NCBI GenBank assembly: GCA_037447605.1
Contig: CM074804.1
Coordinates: forward strand, 1,193,331 to 1,257,330
Source: Zygnema circumcarinatum
Lineage: Eukaryota > Streptophyta > Zygnematophyceae > Zygnematales > Zygnemataceae
DNA length: 64,000 bases
Reading direction: 5' to 3'
In this document: positions 23,601 to 35,447 of the stretch, piece after piece
Position numbering within the stretch: the first letter of the stretch is position 1
Layout: every line of letters starts with the position of its first letter
Position numbers and translations under genes: made by a program
Notes under the pieces: generated by a model
The model's input: the letters and a program-made list of their open reading frames with translations, nothing else
Databases searched by the model: none
Told to the model about the DNA's origin: nothing

Positions 23601-23667
23601 CCGCCTCCCTCTCCGGAAACAACATCTGCGCCCGCCCACCCTTGCCCCCCTCCCCTCCCTCCCCCAT
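20663..23667 (-). CDS. Very large single-AP2 (DREB-type) transcription factor
   Basis: Two exons on the minus strand, 23667-22463 and 22292-20663; the phase-2 junction restores F-P-D-R. The product has 944 residues against 200-400 for most ERF/DREB proteins. The AP2 domain spans about 344-402: [19 protein letters not shown], then R-I-W-L-G-T-F and A-Y-L-N-F-P. Val14 and Glu19 of the domain are DREB-type. Before it lie long Glu/Gly-rich acidic tracts; after it come Pro/Gly/Gln-rich sequence and a Gln/His block at about 714-769, which resemble activation domains. Most land-plant ERF genes lack introns in the domain, whereas here one sits at its last codons. The first ATG in frame is at 23667; an in-frame TGA lies 16 codons further upstream, so the start is either here or at the second Met 15 codons on. 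Confidence 0.85.
21190..21355. repeat. Gln/His codon repeat in the AP2 gene
   Basis: An imperfect CTG/TTG/ATG triplet run on the plus strand encodes, on the minus strand, a run of mixed CAG/CAA (Gln) with CAT/CAC (His) codons. The mixture of codons argues against a simple recent trinucleotide expansion. Confidence 0.8.
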
Positions 23668-24504
23668 CCCACCCTCAGCACGTCCCCCTCTTCCCGCCAC
23701 GCGTCCCTCCCTCCCTCACCTCTTCCGCCCCTACTCCCTCCCCTCCTCCCCTGCCACGTGGCCTCCTCCCCCGCCGCCACGTGGCGCGCAGCCCCCTCTC
23801 CCGCGCCACCTGGCGCCGCCGTTAGGGTTGCGCGCTCGCCCGCCGCCGACAGAACCGACTCGCGCGAGTCGGCGGCCGGCAAGCGGAGGGCCACGTGGCG
23901 CGCGATCCGGAAAGCCCTGGACGATCGACGGCTGGGAAGCGCCGGTGGAGACGATAGGGGGCGGCCGCTTGGGCGCTTGCGGGACTTTGGAGCCGCGGGG
24001 CGGCGCAGATTGGGTGATGGAGCCGTACGGTACGGCGGGGCGGGGAGTGGCTGGGAGGCCTGCAGGGGCCGTCGCGGGGCCGCTCTAGCACAACAACGTT
24101 GTGGGAACAATGTCAACAACAACAACATGGGAGGTGTGTGGGTGCTGCAGTTGAGCAGGCGGGCGCATGGATGGATTGAACGGATGCATGCATGAATGCA
24201 CTATGGTTGGGAATTTGCGACATGCATGCATGCCTGTATGTATCGCTGCTTTTGCGCAATAAAGCATGCGCCATTCGGTTGTGAAATAGGCAGAAGTGTA
24301 AGACGTGGGGTCGACATTCTCGAGCGAGGTTTGACAATGTACCATTGTGGGGTTTCTCCTGTGAAAGTTAGATCAACGATTTCATGCAAGAATACATGAA
24401 AATATTGGTAAATGTGCCGAGTTTGTCATACACAAAGCTTATTGGATGCGGTCGACATTTTTAACTTTCATGTGTCGATCGATAAGTCTTGTTCTCTTGC
24501 ACTC
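23668..24504. other. Intergenic between AP2 and ABCG copy 2
   Basis: Contains the AP2 gene promoter and leader. Several CCACGTGG-type G-boxes occur (near 23754, 23779 and 23892), as does a GTACGGTACGG word near 24025. CAACAAC triplets lie at 24093-24126 and ATGCATGCATG words near 24184-24240. Long plus-strand Ser/Pro frames here are translations of low-complexity sequence. The last 100 bp are the 3' flank of ABCG copy 2. Confidence 0.5.
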
Positions 24505-27500
24505 TTATTTCCTAACCGACGACTGTTTAAACTTTAATGCAACGAAGAAGAGGATACGAAAGACCACATAGAAGCTGACCATGACGCATGAATTGACCAC
24601 CATGTTCACGTTGCCTGCATGGATGCTTTGCAGCACTTGCACGCTATCCAGTGCACACGTGCCGTCAGCGTTCCGCGTCCAACACACGTTTGGAAGGCGG
24701 CTGAACTCGTTGTGCTCGAGCATCTCCAGGGGGTACTTGAAGGTGGAGAGGTAGTGCATCCATATCCAATAGTCCGGAATTCGGTTCCTGCGAGTTTCAC
24801 AACGTTCACGCATTGCATCATCAATTCCTGTCAGGGGTGGAAAAGTTCGTGTGTTGGAAGAGACCGGAAAAAAGGGCATGCAGTGAGGGAGAGGGAGCTT
24901 TGCAGCCCATTACCGTGGCAGAAAGAATCCGCAGAAGAGGAAGAAGTAGCCGCTGCATGACAATGCGACGGTGTTTCCGGAGAGGAAGTTTGGGGCGAGG
25001 GCTGCGACGAGGCTGACAAAGGCATTCCCGACGCAGTGCGCGAGGAACACGGTGAGCACAAACACGAGGAAGCCGTTGGCGTCGTGGACGAGTCCCACCA
25101 TGAAGTAGGCGATGGCCGAGAGCAGCACCGACAGCCAAAGGAGGAAGGGGAGGAACGCCGTCGCATTCGCCAGCACGTACGTCACCGTCCGATAGGCTCC
25201 GCGGGAGCTTTCTCGGCGGTAGATTTGGCGCTCGTTGATCAATATGGGCAGCGCTTCCGTGGAGGCGAAATAGATGAGGGCGATCATGAAGGCGAAGAAG
25301 GCGATGCGCTCTTGAACGCCCTTTGCCGTCAAACCTACGTTCCAAAATACAGTACCGACGACTAACGACATGACTACCTGCACCCACAAGGCCAGAACAG
25401 CTGTATATTATGATACTCAATGTTTTTCTGAGAGATTTGAACTTTCATCAGATAAACATGAATAGGGAAGTCCAGCGTAAGTGCTGAAAATTATGAAATA
25501 GGGTCGCTTGGTCCTCGGTTGGATGAAGAGTTCGAGTCAAGACTCACCACAAGAACCACGCGGGATACAAACAGCTGCTTGGTTCTGAAAATGCACTTGA
25601 GGTCCCGATCGACCAATATCATATACTCCACAAAAAAGTTGTTTGCGAATGTCCTCTCCACATCGCTTTGGTTGCTGAGTGGTGCAACATTCTCATCATC
25701 ATGCGCGTCTCCTGCCTTTAGCTCCTGCGATTGAATAAATTTACAGTCTTTTTAAGGCTTTTACGAAGTCCAAGGCTAAAGGTTTCCGTAAAAAATGGAA
25801 AAACAAAGAAAAACAAGAAACCTGAGAGAGAGGGTGAGGGAGGGGCTAGTGAATGAAGGGGCATGAACAGACCGCAAATGCAAGAAGAGGTGCGATGCCC
25901 TCCTGGCTTTCCTGCAGCTCCTTGATGAGGTCCAAAGTAAACTCCATCACATTCACCTGCAACAATTATTATTAATTTTTTTTAGCAGCCGACTATCGAG
26001 CTCGTCCATAATCCAATAACATTTATTTGCCATTTTCCTTCACTACTGATCGTTTTCCTGTCCCTAGTGCCACTGAATCCTGACTAACTTAGAGTTAGCC
26101 CGTAACATAGGTAAAGCTTCCAATGAAATTGAGAAAAGAAAGTCTTTACGTGCTCTGGCACGGTTCTCCCGAACTCGCGGAAGTAAGGAACGATGTCCGC
26201 ATATGGCCCGTGATAGACGGCGTTCCCTCTTGTGAGGATGAGGTAGTTGTGAATGAGGTTGAGGATGCGGAAGGAGGGCTGGTGAATGGTGAGGATGATG
26301 GTCCGCCGCCGCTGCTCCGCAATGTCATGAAGGGTCTGGACCACATTCAGGGCTGCGGCACAGCAAGGACATCTTGGGGCTTTAGAACCTTGAAGTGCGC
26401 AAGCCTTATAGTGTGCGAGTATTTCTGAAAATTTATGGATTTCTGTATCGTATTAAGTGTCTTTACGTTCTCGCTTTTCATATGCCTTTGAAGTTTAGTG
26501 TCTTATATAGAGAGAAGACCCGAAGTACTCCTGATTACGTTCTGAGGAGACGCTATCTTTCACTTACCCGAGGTGGAGTCCAAGCCAGATGTTGGCTCGT
26601 CGAGGAACAAAACCGCCGGGTCGTGAATTAGGTCGACTCCAATGGACACGCGACGACGCTCTCCGCCAGACACCCCTCGTATCTACAGGCACGCAAGTGT
26701 ACATTTGTACTCATAGAGTTTGAATAGAAGCTGCATAGGAAATACCTAAGGAAGCCTATGCCTTCCCACGCATTCACTTTTCCGCTTTCGATTTCGCCCA
26801 CCCACATCTCCCTTTGCCAAAACCCACAGCGCTAAAAGCAAAATACTGAAAGCGTACCTCACGATTTCCGATGATTGTTCGAGCACAACTCTGGAGGCCG
26901 AGCTCCTCAAGCAGCATCTCCACACGGGCTTGCTTCTCGTTTTTGGTCATAGTGCTCGGAAGTCGGAGACGAGCGCTGAACATGAGAGTCTCATACACGC
27001 TGAGTGAGGGGAACAATGCGTCATCTTGCATGACATAACCGGAAACGCGCTTGAAGGATGAATCCATGGGCATGCCGTTCACTAGAATGCTTCCCTGCCA
27101 GATTTACAAAGGATTCATGCCGCAAAGTATCACTCATTTTGCCGATACCTTCACCGTGGCTTACATATGAGAGTTCGAAGACTTAGTTTTAAATGGAAGT
27201 ACGTTCAATGCAGTAAGAAACTCAAGAGTACTTTTCCTTTGGAAGATAGATGGAGGCTTACTTGCAAGCTGCGGGGCTTAATCTGACCTCCCACAGCATC
27301 CAAAAAGGTGGACTTTCCTGCTCCCGTGCAAACCCTCAGCTGCTAGAAGGACGACGCACGCAATGATATGCAACAGCAACTCTCAACCCAATTTAATGCC
27401 TTAGCGTTAGCGACGAGGAGTAAAACTTATGAATTTTAAAATAGAAATATGGTTAACCTTAATTATCAGAGGGATTAGTAAATAAATCATAATTCTTTTT

Positions 27501-28017
27501 GCTTCTTGGGGGTGGAAAGGTGCGGGAGTGGGTGAGGGGGCCGGGAGGCGCTGCTCACCTGCTCCAGATGGGCCCACGACCGCCATGATCTCGCCAGCGC
27601 GAGCGAATGCGTTGATGTTGTTGAGGAGTCGTTTCTGCGAAACTGTGCCGTTCTTGTTGCGGATCGACACCTGATGCAAGTAATCACAAGCGAAGCTGAA
27701 ATCATCATATGGCACGTGAAAGGCGAGAGGGAGAGAGAGGAGGGGAGAGGGGGGGAACGAGAATGAAAATAGAAGGAGAGCAAGGGATATAGTGGGGGAG
27801 GGCGAGAGGGAGAGGGAGGGAGGGAGGGAGGAGAGAGGGAGACAGAGAAGGATAGGGAGAGTGAAAGATCAGTCACGCCAACACATACCTCATAACGGAG
27901 CCTGCGGATTTCAAGATCGAAGGTTTGTGAGGATCCTCCTTTGAAGTGCTGTTTGGGTGGATCAACATATCCTTCATGTTCCGCTGATGCAAGCTCTATA
28001 TCGTACAGCTGGGCCAT
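24505..28017 (-). CDS. ABCG (WBC) half-size ABC transporter, copy 2
   Basis: Ten exons on the minus strand: 28017-27889, 27670-27559, 27317-27262, 27094-26858, 26682-26568, 26352-26150, 25956-25873, 25724-25548, 25377-24914 and 24787-24505; 619 residues. It is a diverged paralogue of copy 1: matching exons have the same lengths (237, 84 and 464 nt; 318 nt split as 115+203). Walker [10 protein letters not shown] is interrupted by an intron after its Ala, V-S-G-G-E and V-L-F-L-D-E-P are intact, and the membrane domain carries [13 protein letters not shown] and R-E-S-S-R-G-A-Y-R. Exon 5 follows an unusual TAG acceptor with little pyrimidine before it. Lipid export by a homo- or heterodimer, perhaps with copy 1, is inference. 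Confidence 0.91.
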
Positions 28018-30698
28018 GCCTTATCCTCACTCACTTTCTCTTCAAATTGCTCAATGGGTAGTCTAATTCTCCAAAATATATCTAAATTTTACAGATTTCA
28101 GCTAATTACAAACCAAATTTCTATTCACGCCGCGCGTATATACAAAGATAGCGTAGATACAATGATAGCTCATAACCCCCCATTGAGTTCTGACGTCTTC
28201 ATTCCTAGGTTTCCAAACAGAACGAGGAACAATTCCCACCATTGGAGAGGCCCAGAAGGAGCGTATTGAGGTGAAGAGGGAGCGAGAGTGAGTGAGAGGG
28301 AGAGAGATAGGACGCACACGCCGCGCCCCTCGCGACCAGTGAGGGAGGGAGGGAGGGAGCGAGGGAGGGCGCGGCGCGAGCCGTCGTGAGGCGTCACCGT
28401 CCGTCCGCGACCTGTCCCCGCCGGTCACTGCGCGCCGTCGGGCCGTCGGAATGGACGCCGCCGCCGACGGCCGTCACCGGTCAGGGAACGCCCGGGACAC
28501 GCTGCGCGGTTTAACGGCGAGCGTCTAACTTCGCTAGATAGCGGTGTGGAACTGTACCTGCGGCATGTGTCGTGTCGCATGGCACCTGAACATCTCCCGC
28601 CGAGTGAAGCAGGTTCAGAACTGCGGCGTGGCGAGCGTGTTCTATGTCATGTGCAGTTTGTAAAATTCGACATGAAATTTATTTCCTTCTTACTATAAAA
28701 ATTCGATACAATAACGGCAACAGACACGGAACTGGTATTGAGTTTTGACCATAGATTCATGCGACAGGATGCGTACGTGCCTCGTATGCGCTTGCTGACG
28801 TCATCCTCTTTGCCACTTGAATATTCTTGACACTCGTTGACGCGTGTTGAGAACTTGAGAACTTGAGTATAGTTGACCCATCGTTGACCATGATTGACGT
28901 GTAATTTGGACTGTAGCAGCTGCGTTTTGCAGTTCCATGCTGTACACGCAACCGCAGAGTGCAGTTCCGACCAACGGTCTGTCTGACTTGTTCTGTGCTA
29001 GCCACCACTGTCCCCCTCAACGGAACCAGCAGCATGCGGCGCTTTTGACCGTCGTTGACCGTCGCGCCCCACGCAGCGCGGCGGTTCCCAACCTCCGGCC
29101 TCGCGCCAGCGGGCGCCAGCGCGGCCCAGCTGGCGGCCTTCCTGGCGCCCCTTCCGGGCCGCCTCCGCCGTCCGATCATACAATCGGACGGTCCGGAGCG
29201 TGTCAGGCCCTGCCCGCGGCGGCCGGGAAGGCGCGCAGGCCCTTTTCTTCGAGGCCAGGTTTGAGGGCGCGCAGAGCCGCCCCACGTGCGCGGGGTGGAT
29301 GCGATTGGAGGTCTCATCCGACGCACGTGCGGCAGTGGCGGCCCATTGGGCGGGCGTAGGACAGTGGCAGGAGGGCGGGACGGGCGGGCGTGGCAGCGGC
29401 GCGCCCGCCTGCGGGGGCGCGGCACGCGGCCACGCGGCGCGCGGAGGGGCGGGCGGAGGGGGAGGGAGGGAGGGCTTCAAGGGAGGGAAGGAGAGGGAGG
29501 GAGTTGAGAGAGAGGGGGAGGGAGAGGAAGGCGGAGGCAAGGTGAGAGGCTGTACGGTTATGGGGGGTGGTAGGAAGGGAGGGCGGGGAGGGAGGGGAGA
29601 GAGGACGGAGGAAGGGAGGGAGAGGGGAGCGAGGGAGGGATTTGGAGGGGGGAGTGGAGGGAGAAGAGGAGAGGGGGGAGGGGGAGAGCGTGTGGGAGGG
29701 ATATAGAGATAGAAGGAAGGTGAGAGGGAGAGAGAGAGAGAGGGAAGGTGAGAGGGAGGTAAAGGAAGCGGGCGAGGAGCGGAAACAGGGGGAGGGAGGA
29801 TTATGGAAGGGGGGAGGAGGGACGTAGGAACGGGAGGGGGGTATTGGCAGTGGAGCTACATCAGCGGGGAAGGGAGAGGGAGGAGTGAGAGAAAGGCGAG
29901 AGTGGGGGAGGGGAGGGAGAGCGAGAGTGGAGAAGGGGGAGCGAGAATGGAAAAGGGAGAGGAGGGAGGAGTTTTGGGAATGGGAGGAAGGGAATGAATG
30001 GAAAAGGGGAGTGTAGAAGGGCGAGGCTGCAAGGGAGTTGGGGAGAGGCATGTCCTCATAGTGGTGAACAGAGATAGTGATCGGGAGCGACGATGTGTGG
30101 GTGACAGTGAGAGACGGCGAGAGTGAAAGGGAGAGGGAGAGGGAGGAAGATGGGAAGAGGGAAAGTTAGGGAGGTGGCGAATGGGAAAGGGAGGGAGATT
30201 GGTAGTTGGAGATGGAGAGCGATGGGGAGAGGTAGGGGGCAAGTGATGGGGAGGTGGAGGGGGAGAGAGTCTGGTCAGTGTAGGCTGTATGGAATGCGAC
30301 ATCTGAAAACTCTCTCTTCTTCCTCCCTTTTGAATGCAGGCGCTTAATTCTAATCATTTAAAGGGCCTCAAAACCGTCTGAGGGTGCAGACCCTGATTTC
30401 GTATCGGATCGCGTCCTACACTTTCTGGTCCCCTTCTTAAAACTTTTTTTTAGTCACTTTGACGTTATTGGATGACAACCCGTGGGTGGATTCGCCTTCT
30501 TGTGACGGCCCAATGGGAGCACACTGTCTGTGGCGGCGAAACCGCGGAAAATATTTCCACGACGGGGGGGACGCGTGGGCTCGGACTCGGCTCCCTCCGT
30601 TAAAGGAAAAGCAAACGTTTTTGGGTCTAACGTAGATATTATTCTTCTCCGACAAGCATCACCTGGTTGCAGACTTTAGGTCGTCAGGTTTTTAGAGC
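28018..30698. other. Intergenic between divergent ABCG copy 2 and the DUF1685 gene
   Basis: No gene supported. The first 500 bp are the ABCG copy 2 promoter and leader, CT-rich on its coding strand (28265-28370). Next is a GC-rich stretch with CGG-type words (28330-28520). A stretch with repeated GTTGAC/TTGACC W-box-like words follows near 28790-28895 and 29050-29065. The long purine tract comes next, then a short promoter for the DUF1685 gene. Confidence 0.5.
29440..30270 (+). repeat. About 800-bp polypurine tract
   Basis: An almost unbroken run of G and A on the plus strand, mainly GGGA, GGAGA and GAGAGG words, with only scattered pyrimidines. It has no consistent short period and no coding content; long frames on either strand only translate the repeat. 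It could form triplex (H-DNA) structure. Confidence 0.8.
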
Positions 30699-32168
30699 AT
30701 GGAGGTGGTAGAGAGGCGGGAGAACGCCTTGTTTTCCCGGGGCAGGTGGATTCTAGGGCAGGTTTTCAATTCCAAAAACTTTTTTGCATTTGGGCTGATT
30801 CCCGACTCCGGCAGCCCTGAGGATCATTCTCCCCAAAAGGGGCTTTGGATCTCTCTGGTATCTCTATGGACCATTCCGTTCCGTGAAGCCCCGCCAACTG
30901 AAGCCGTTAATATCCCATGGAGACAGCAGGTGCCTCCCCGCGAGCCTTGTCATCTAGTGGAGCTCCTTGACCAGGGCTGGTTTGAAAAAAATGTTTTGGC
31001 TAACCGACGCCGCCGACTACCGCCTCCTCCCGCAGTGAAAGTGGAAGAAGTGCAGGGCCTTCTGCAGCGGAATAGCAGCAATAACAAAACTAGCAATAAC
31101 GGGAATGGCAGCCTTTGCAACGGCGGGTACAATGGGGATAGAAGGATGAGGGCCTCCAGTCCGGAAGAGATCGTGTGCGACGCAGAGAACACCAGTTTCC
31201 GTGGCAGGCAACGGTGCGGAACGCGGTCACATGGAAGGCGGAGCTCCAGCGTTGACGCGGTACGGCTCGCACGTCTCCGGGAGGAGGGGGGGGACGATGG
31301 CTGGGCGGCTGCTGACGTGGCAATCGGGAGATCTGCATCGACAGGTGGCACGCAGGCGCAGTTTCGACCTCAACTTCGCTGCAGAAGTCTTACAGGTCCG
31401 GCCGCTCTCTCTCTCTCCCTTTCATTTTCCCCCTCTCTGTTCTCTCGTTATTTGTCCCCTCTCCATCTGTCTGTCTCACACGTACTCCCTCTCCCCAGTT
31501 CTCCTCTCCTACTCCCTCCCTCCCTCCCGCATTCCCCCGTTCCTCCCTATCCGTCTGCCTTCTGCTCTCTGTGCGCTCCCTCCCTCTGCCTCTATCTTTC
31601 CCTCTAGTACATTACTTTCTCCAAATCTCCCTGTTTCTCGTGATAACCATCTTATGGATGTTTTGGTGGCGGGGGAGTAGACATGGACATGGAGGAGCTG
31701 CAGGGCTTCATGGACTTGGGGTACATTTTCCCGCTGGAGGAGACTAGCCCTCAGATAGCAGCTGCTCTGCCCGCCCTCACTCTCTACCACGCGGTAGAGT
31801 GTGTGCAGAACCGCCTCCTATCCAATAAGATGCCGCCAGGTGGCAAGCATCCGCATCACCAGCAGCCTTACTTTGGCTCCTCCTCTCCTCTCGGGTCCGT
31901 TGCAGAAGGACGGGTGAGTGCCTATGTTGTCATGCCCCTTGTGGTGATGTTGAGGGTGATGTTCAGAGAGTGATGTTCAGACTTGAGAGTGATGTTGAGG
32001 GTGATGACGTGACACGTGTCACTTGATGTTGTGCAGGCTCGGCCGCTTGAGACGTCCCCTTCGGAGCCATGGATGCTGCCCACACTGGACGACCATCCGG
32101 CCAATGTCAAGATGCACCTCAGGGTATGGGCGCGGACGGTGGCCAGCACCGTGCGACAGGCCTGTTAA
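30699..32168 (+). CDS. DUF1685-family protein
   Basis: Three exons, 30699-31395, 31681-31913 and 32037-32168; 353 residues, phases agree. The conserved DUF1685 core begins across the first junction: R-S-L-T-D-M-D-M-E-E-L-Q-G-F-M-D-L-G-Y-I-F, then L-P-A-L-T-L-Y. It ends with the family-typical D-D-H-P-A-N-V-K-M-H-L-R-V-W-A-R-T-V-A-S-T-V-R. Upstream, C-H-L-V-E-L-L-D-Q-G-W-F-E-K matches the second plant motif (L-x-L-x-D-x-x-W-F-E). The start ATG has an in-frame TAG two codons before it. The function of the family is unknown; it is plant-specific. Asn/Gly-rich and Arg/Ser-rich linkers separate the motifs. Intron 2 contains repeated GTGATGTTGAGG words. Confidence 0.88.
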
Positions 32169-33184
32169 GAGAGAGAGAGGGAGAGAGAGAGAGAGAGAGA
32201 GAGGAGCCCAATAAGTGGAGATAAGGCAGTCATCGCTCCTCACGATGAAAGTCATCGCCACTGGTTGTTTACGATTCCCTTCATCCGCTTCTAAGTCTTC
32301 GAGCCAAGTTCAAGGTTGCGTCGATTCGACTTCGGATCCTTGTCTTCGTCCTCTTTGGCTGCACACAAGGGAGGGAGGGAGGGAGGGAGGGAGGGAGGGA
32401 GGGCTCTCCCGCAGAGAGAAAGCTTCACTCGGCGGCGGGCTTCAGCCCCCAACTCTGAACCCCATTTAACTTTTCTGGCGTAGAACAGTTCTGCAGCTTA
32501 ACTTTACCATTTCCGTTATTTACTTGTCGTGGTCTTAACTTATCGAGGACCGAGACGCCAGTGTACAAAATAGAACTGAGACAGAAGAGAGGAGAAACTG
32601 GAACTGAAACATTGCATGTGAAGGGGGCACTGCCTCTTTCCTCAGGGTAATTTAGGGCACAGTCAGGATATAAGTCGCTCTGGGGCTAGAAAGGTAATTT
32701 GAGTATATATGCAATTTCTGGGAATTAGAAGGCGCACAAAAAGGTGAAAGCGCCTCCCACCGGCTCTAGTAATAGAGGTCCCCTTCTTGCAGAATTTAAT
32801 TATGATGGGCTGTAAAAGTATTTTAGAGAGGTTTAGGCTTTTGAGTGTAGGCTTTCTTGGAGATTTTGATTTATTTTACCAATAAGTTATTTGTTCACTC
32901 TCGTGTGCTATCGGTGGAACCCTTCAAGATGCTCCATTTTGATTTCTCTTTTCGTCTGTTTGAAGTTAGGGTCCATCCATCTAATGTTGTGATCCGACCA
33001 TTCACATAAATATTGACGGACAATTTCGGCCGTCAATTATTGTTCATTTTTGTTTTAAAACTAAAAAAAAAATTGTGGAAACAATCCCCGAAAAGAGTAA
33101 CATTGGATTTTTCTTTGTTATTCAATCTTAGAATCCAGCAAAAACAAAAATAATCGGTTTAATTACAGGGAAGAACATGTGCTT
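32169..33184. other. Intergenic between convergent DUF1685 and EF-hand genes
   Basis: Both genes end here. A GA run (32169-32203) and eight GGGA units (32369-32402) are visible; the remainder is A/T-rich without coding signs. Confidence 0.6.
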
Positions 33185-35447
33185 TCATACGATCGGAGGC
33201 AGCAAATTGCAGCGCATGACCAGCCTCCGAAAGTCCTCCACGTTCAACTGCGCGTGAAGGAGTTCGAGATCGCGAGAGAAAGAGAGGAGACCGATGATTA
33301 GAGTGGATCCAATGGAGCATGGATTAACCCTGACCAACAGAGTTAAACATTATGTCGTGGATACCATTTTCTACCTCTTTTTATTTCTTTTTTTGCACCT
33401 TTTAGTGGCGTGTGGGCCGCACCTTCCCATCGCAGTCCGCGTCGAACAGTGCGACCATGTCGTGCAGTTCGTCGTCGCTCCAACTCAAGTCATGAGAGGT
33501 CGCAACGCGAGCAATGTCATCTGTTCGCACCGCTCCTCGGCCTCTCTCTGAGAGGGAAAAAAAGGGGGGGAAGGGGTGGGGGGGGGAAGACGAAGGGGTT
33601 CAGAGAAAGAAAAGTAGATAGGTGAGGGGAAGAGGAAGGGGAAGGGGCCAAAAACAATAAAGGGGTGAAGGTTTGGGGTGTGGGGAGATTTCAAGTTTTA
33701 ATTCTGTTTCAATCTCTGCTTTCACGTTCATCCGGGTTGTCACTTAAAACTGTAAGTACATGATCACGGTAGATTGCGTGAATGCCACAATATAATTTAA
33801 ATTTAAAAAAAATGGAACTTACGAACTCCACATTTTTCACCCACCGTCAAAAATGAAGAACATCAGATCGACCTCCTCCTGTGACAGAGTGAATCTTTCT
33901 GCAATTTTCCGTTTCTGCGCATGAATCAAAGAAAGAAGTCGATCCTTAAAAGTCTAAAAAATTTCCCGTAAAAACAAAAACTCACACCCTTCCCCACTCC
34001 CTCCCTCCTCCCTCTCTCTCCCTGAAAACTCTAACGGCTTTCGAAAAACAAAAATTCTCATGATCTAAAGCTAAAGATTCTCCTTCGTGAACCCCCCAAA
34101 CCCCAAAACTCAATGAAATTATCGATTGTTTACTTCAGGGAGGAGAGAGGGATGGGGAGGGAGCGAGGGAGGGGAGGGACGGAGGCAGAAGGGGGGACAG
34201 AAAGAGAGAGAAAGAAAGGGAGAAAGAGAGAGAGAGAAGAAAGAGAGAGGGGAGAGAGAGTGGGGGAGGGAGAGAGGAAACTTGAAAACCTCTAAACCCA
34301 GAATTTACAGGTAAGAATAATCTCCCCCGCCCTTCCTCCCCCACACCTTTAAATTTCCATTTCTTCGCTGTTTCGTGGCTGAGGCCGCAGCTACTGTAGA
34401 CCCGCCAGGTGGCGCACTCCCAGTGGCTGACCTCGACGAGACTTTTGAAGCAGTTTGGGGAAAATCATTTTTCACTTCCGCCCTTTGAGGAGATGAACTG
34501 AAGGAAACGCCTAAGGACAAAGCCATAGCCTGCGGACAGAGACATAAGAAAAAGTCAGAAAATAATAGAAGGAAAAAAGTATAACTATATAGAAAGGCTG
34601 TAATGTATTGCACGAAAGGACATTAAAGTCCACAGAATTTTTAATAAATGAATGATTGAATAATTTGAAACAAGTAATATAATAATTAAGCAGACAAAGG
34701 ACGTACACATTGAATCAAATCAATCTAGAAACGAATAAAGGGAGAGAAAAGAAGAAAGCGAATGCAACCTGCTGGATGGCGAGCTCCTCTTCGTCGAGTC
34801 CCATTTCTGCCGCCGCCTCCGAAGCCATGGCCGCCAGGGAGGGGCCTGCCTTGCTGCCACGTGCCCCCTGACGAGGGAGGGAGGGAGGGAATAAAAAACG
34901 AAGCCTTAGCCGCAAAGGAACTTTTAAAAATTAAAGGAAGATTAAAAAATAGGAAGAGAGAGAGAGCGATACAGAGAGAGAGAGGGGGGGAGAGACGGAG
35001 GACACCCACCTGCCGACCTTTCCATCTCTCCAATTCCTCACAGTCTTCCTCTTCCCGCCACGTGTGAGCCTCTCCACCCTGTCCTCCTCCTTCGTCCTCA
35101 TCCTCCTCCTCCGCCTCCTCCTCCCCACAAGAGGGCTCATACTCCTCTCCCCCCTCTCCCTCTTCTCCATCCTTCCCTTCCCTCCCTTCCTCTCCCTCCT
35201 CCCATTCTTCCTCCACAAGAAGCTTCTTGCCGCCTGTCACTCTCCGTATACGCTCCGACCTCCTCACCGCCCCCACCGGCGGCAAACTATTTACAAATGA
35301 GGGCCTTTTTGCAGTGGACTTTTGTGAATTATTTACCGCGGTTGAAAGATTTTGGGCCGCTTCGGGCAGACCGAGCTCGGCGAGGAGACGGCGGTTGCGC
35401 GCGATCAGCTCCGCGCGTTCCCGCTCGTAGGGGGAGGGCTCCGCCAT
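33185..35447 (-). CDS. EF-hand-like protein with an acidic N-terminus
   Basis: Six exons on the minus strand: 35447-35010, 34867-34769, 34529-34347, 33914-33845, 33547-33423 and 33247-33185; 325 residues with all phases matching. The N-terminus Y-E-R-E-R-A-E-L-I-A-R-N-R-R-L-L-A-E-L-G-L and a later R-R-S-E-R-I-R-R are nuclear/chromatin-type motifs common in plant proteins; an acidic Glu/Asp tract follows (about 77-130). The C-terminus has two paired EF-hand-like units. The first loop (D-E-R-G-R-G at 263-268) lacks usual ligands. The second, D-A-D-C-D-G-K-L-N-V-E-D at 299-310, has Asp at positions 1, 3 and 5 and Gly6 but Asp instead of Glu at 12. A Ca2+ or Mg2+ sensor role is inferred. A plant EF-hand group exists with this layout, but I cannot name the orthologue. 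Confidence 0.78.

Noticed and set aside
23090-24088. Plus-strand frame of 332 residues rich in Ser-Pro
   Set aside because: It is antisense to the AP2 exon and translates CCCTCTC repeats; no domain.
28790-29065. Multiple TTGAC words as a W-box promoter array
   Set aside because: Several TTGAC/GTTGAC words are present, but the word is short and common; without density statistics I do not call it.
31260-31343. Possible short intron in DUF1685 exon 1 giving an R-R-R-S-F-D reading
   Set aside because: The unspliced frame gives R-S-L-T-D-M-D-M-E-E-L-Q-G across the next junction with correct phase, which matches the family; the alternative breaks phase.
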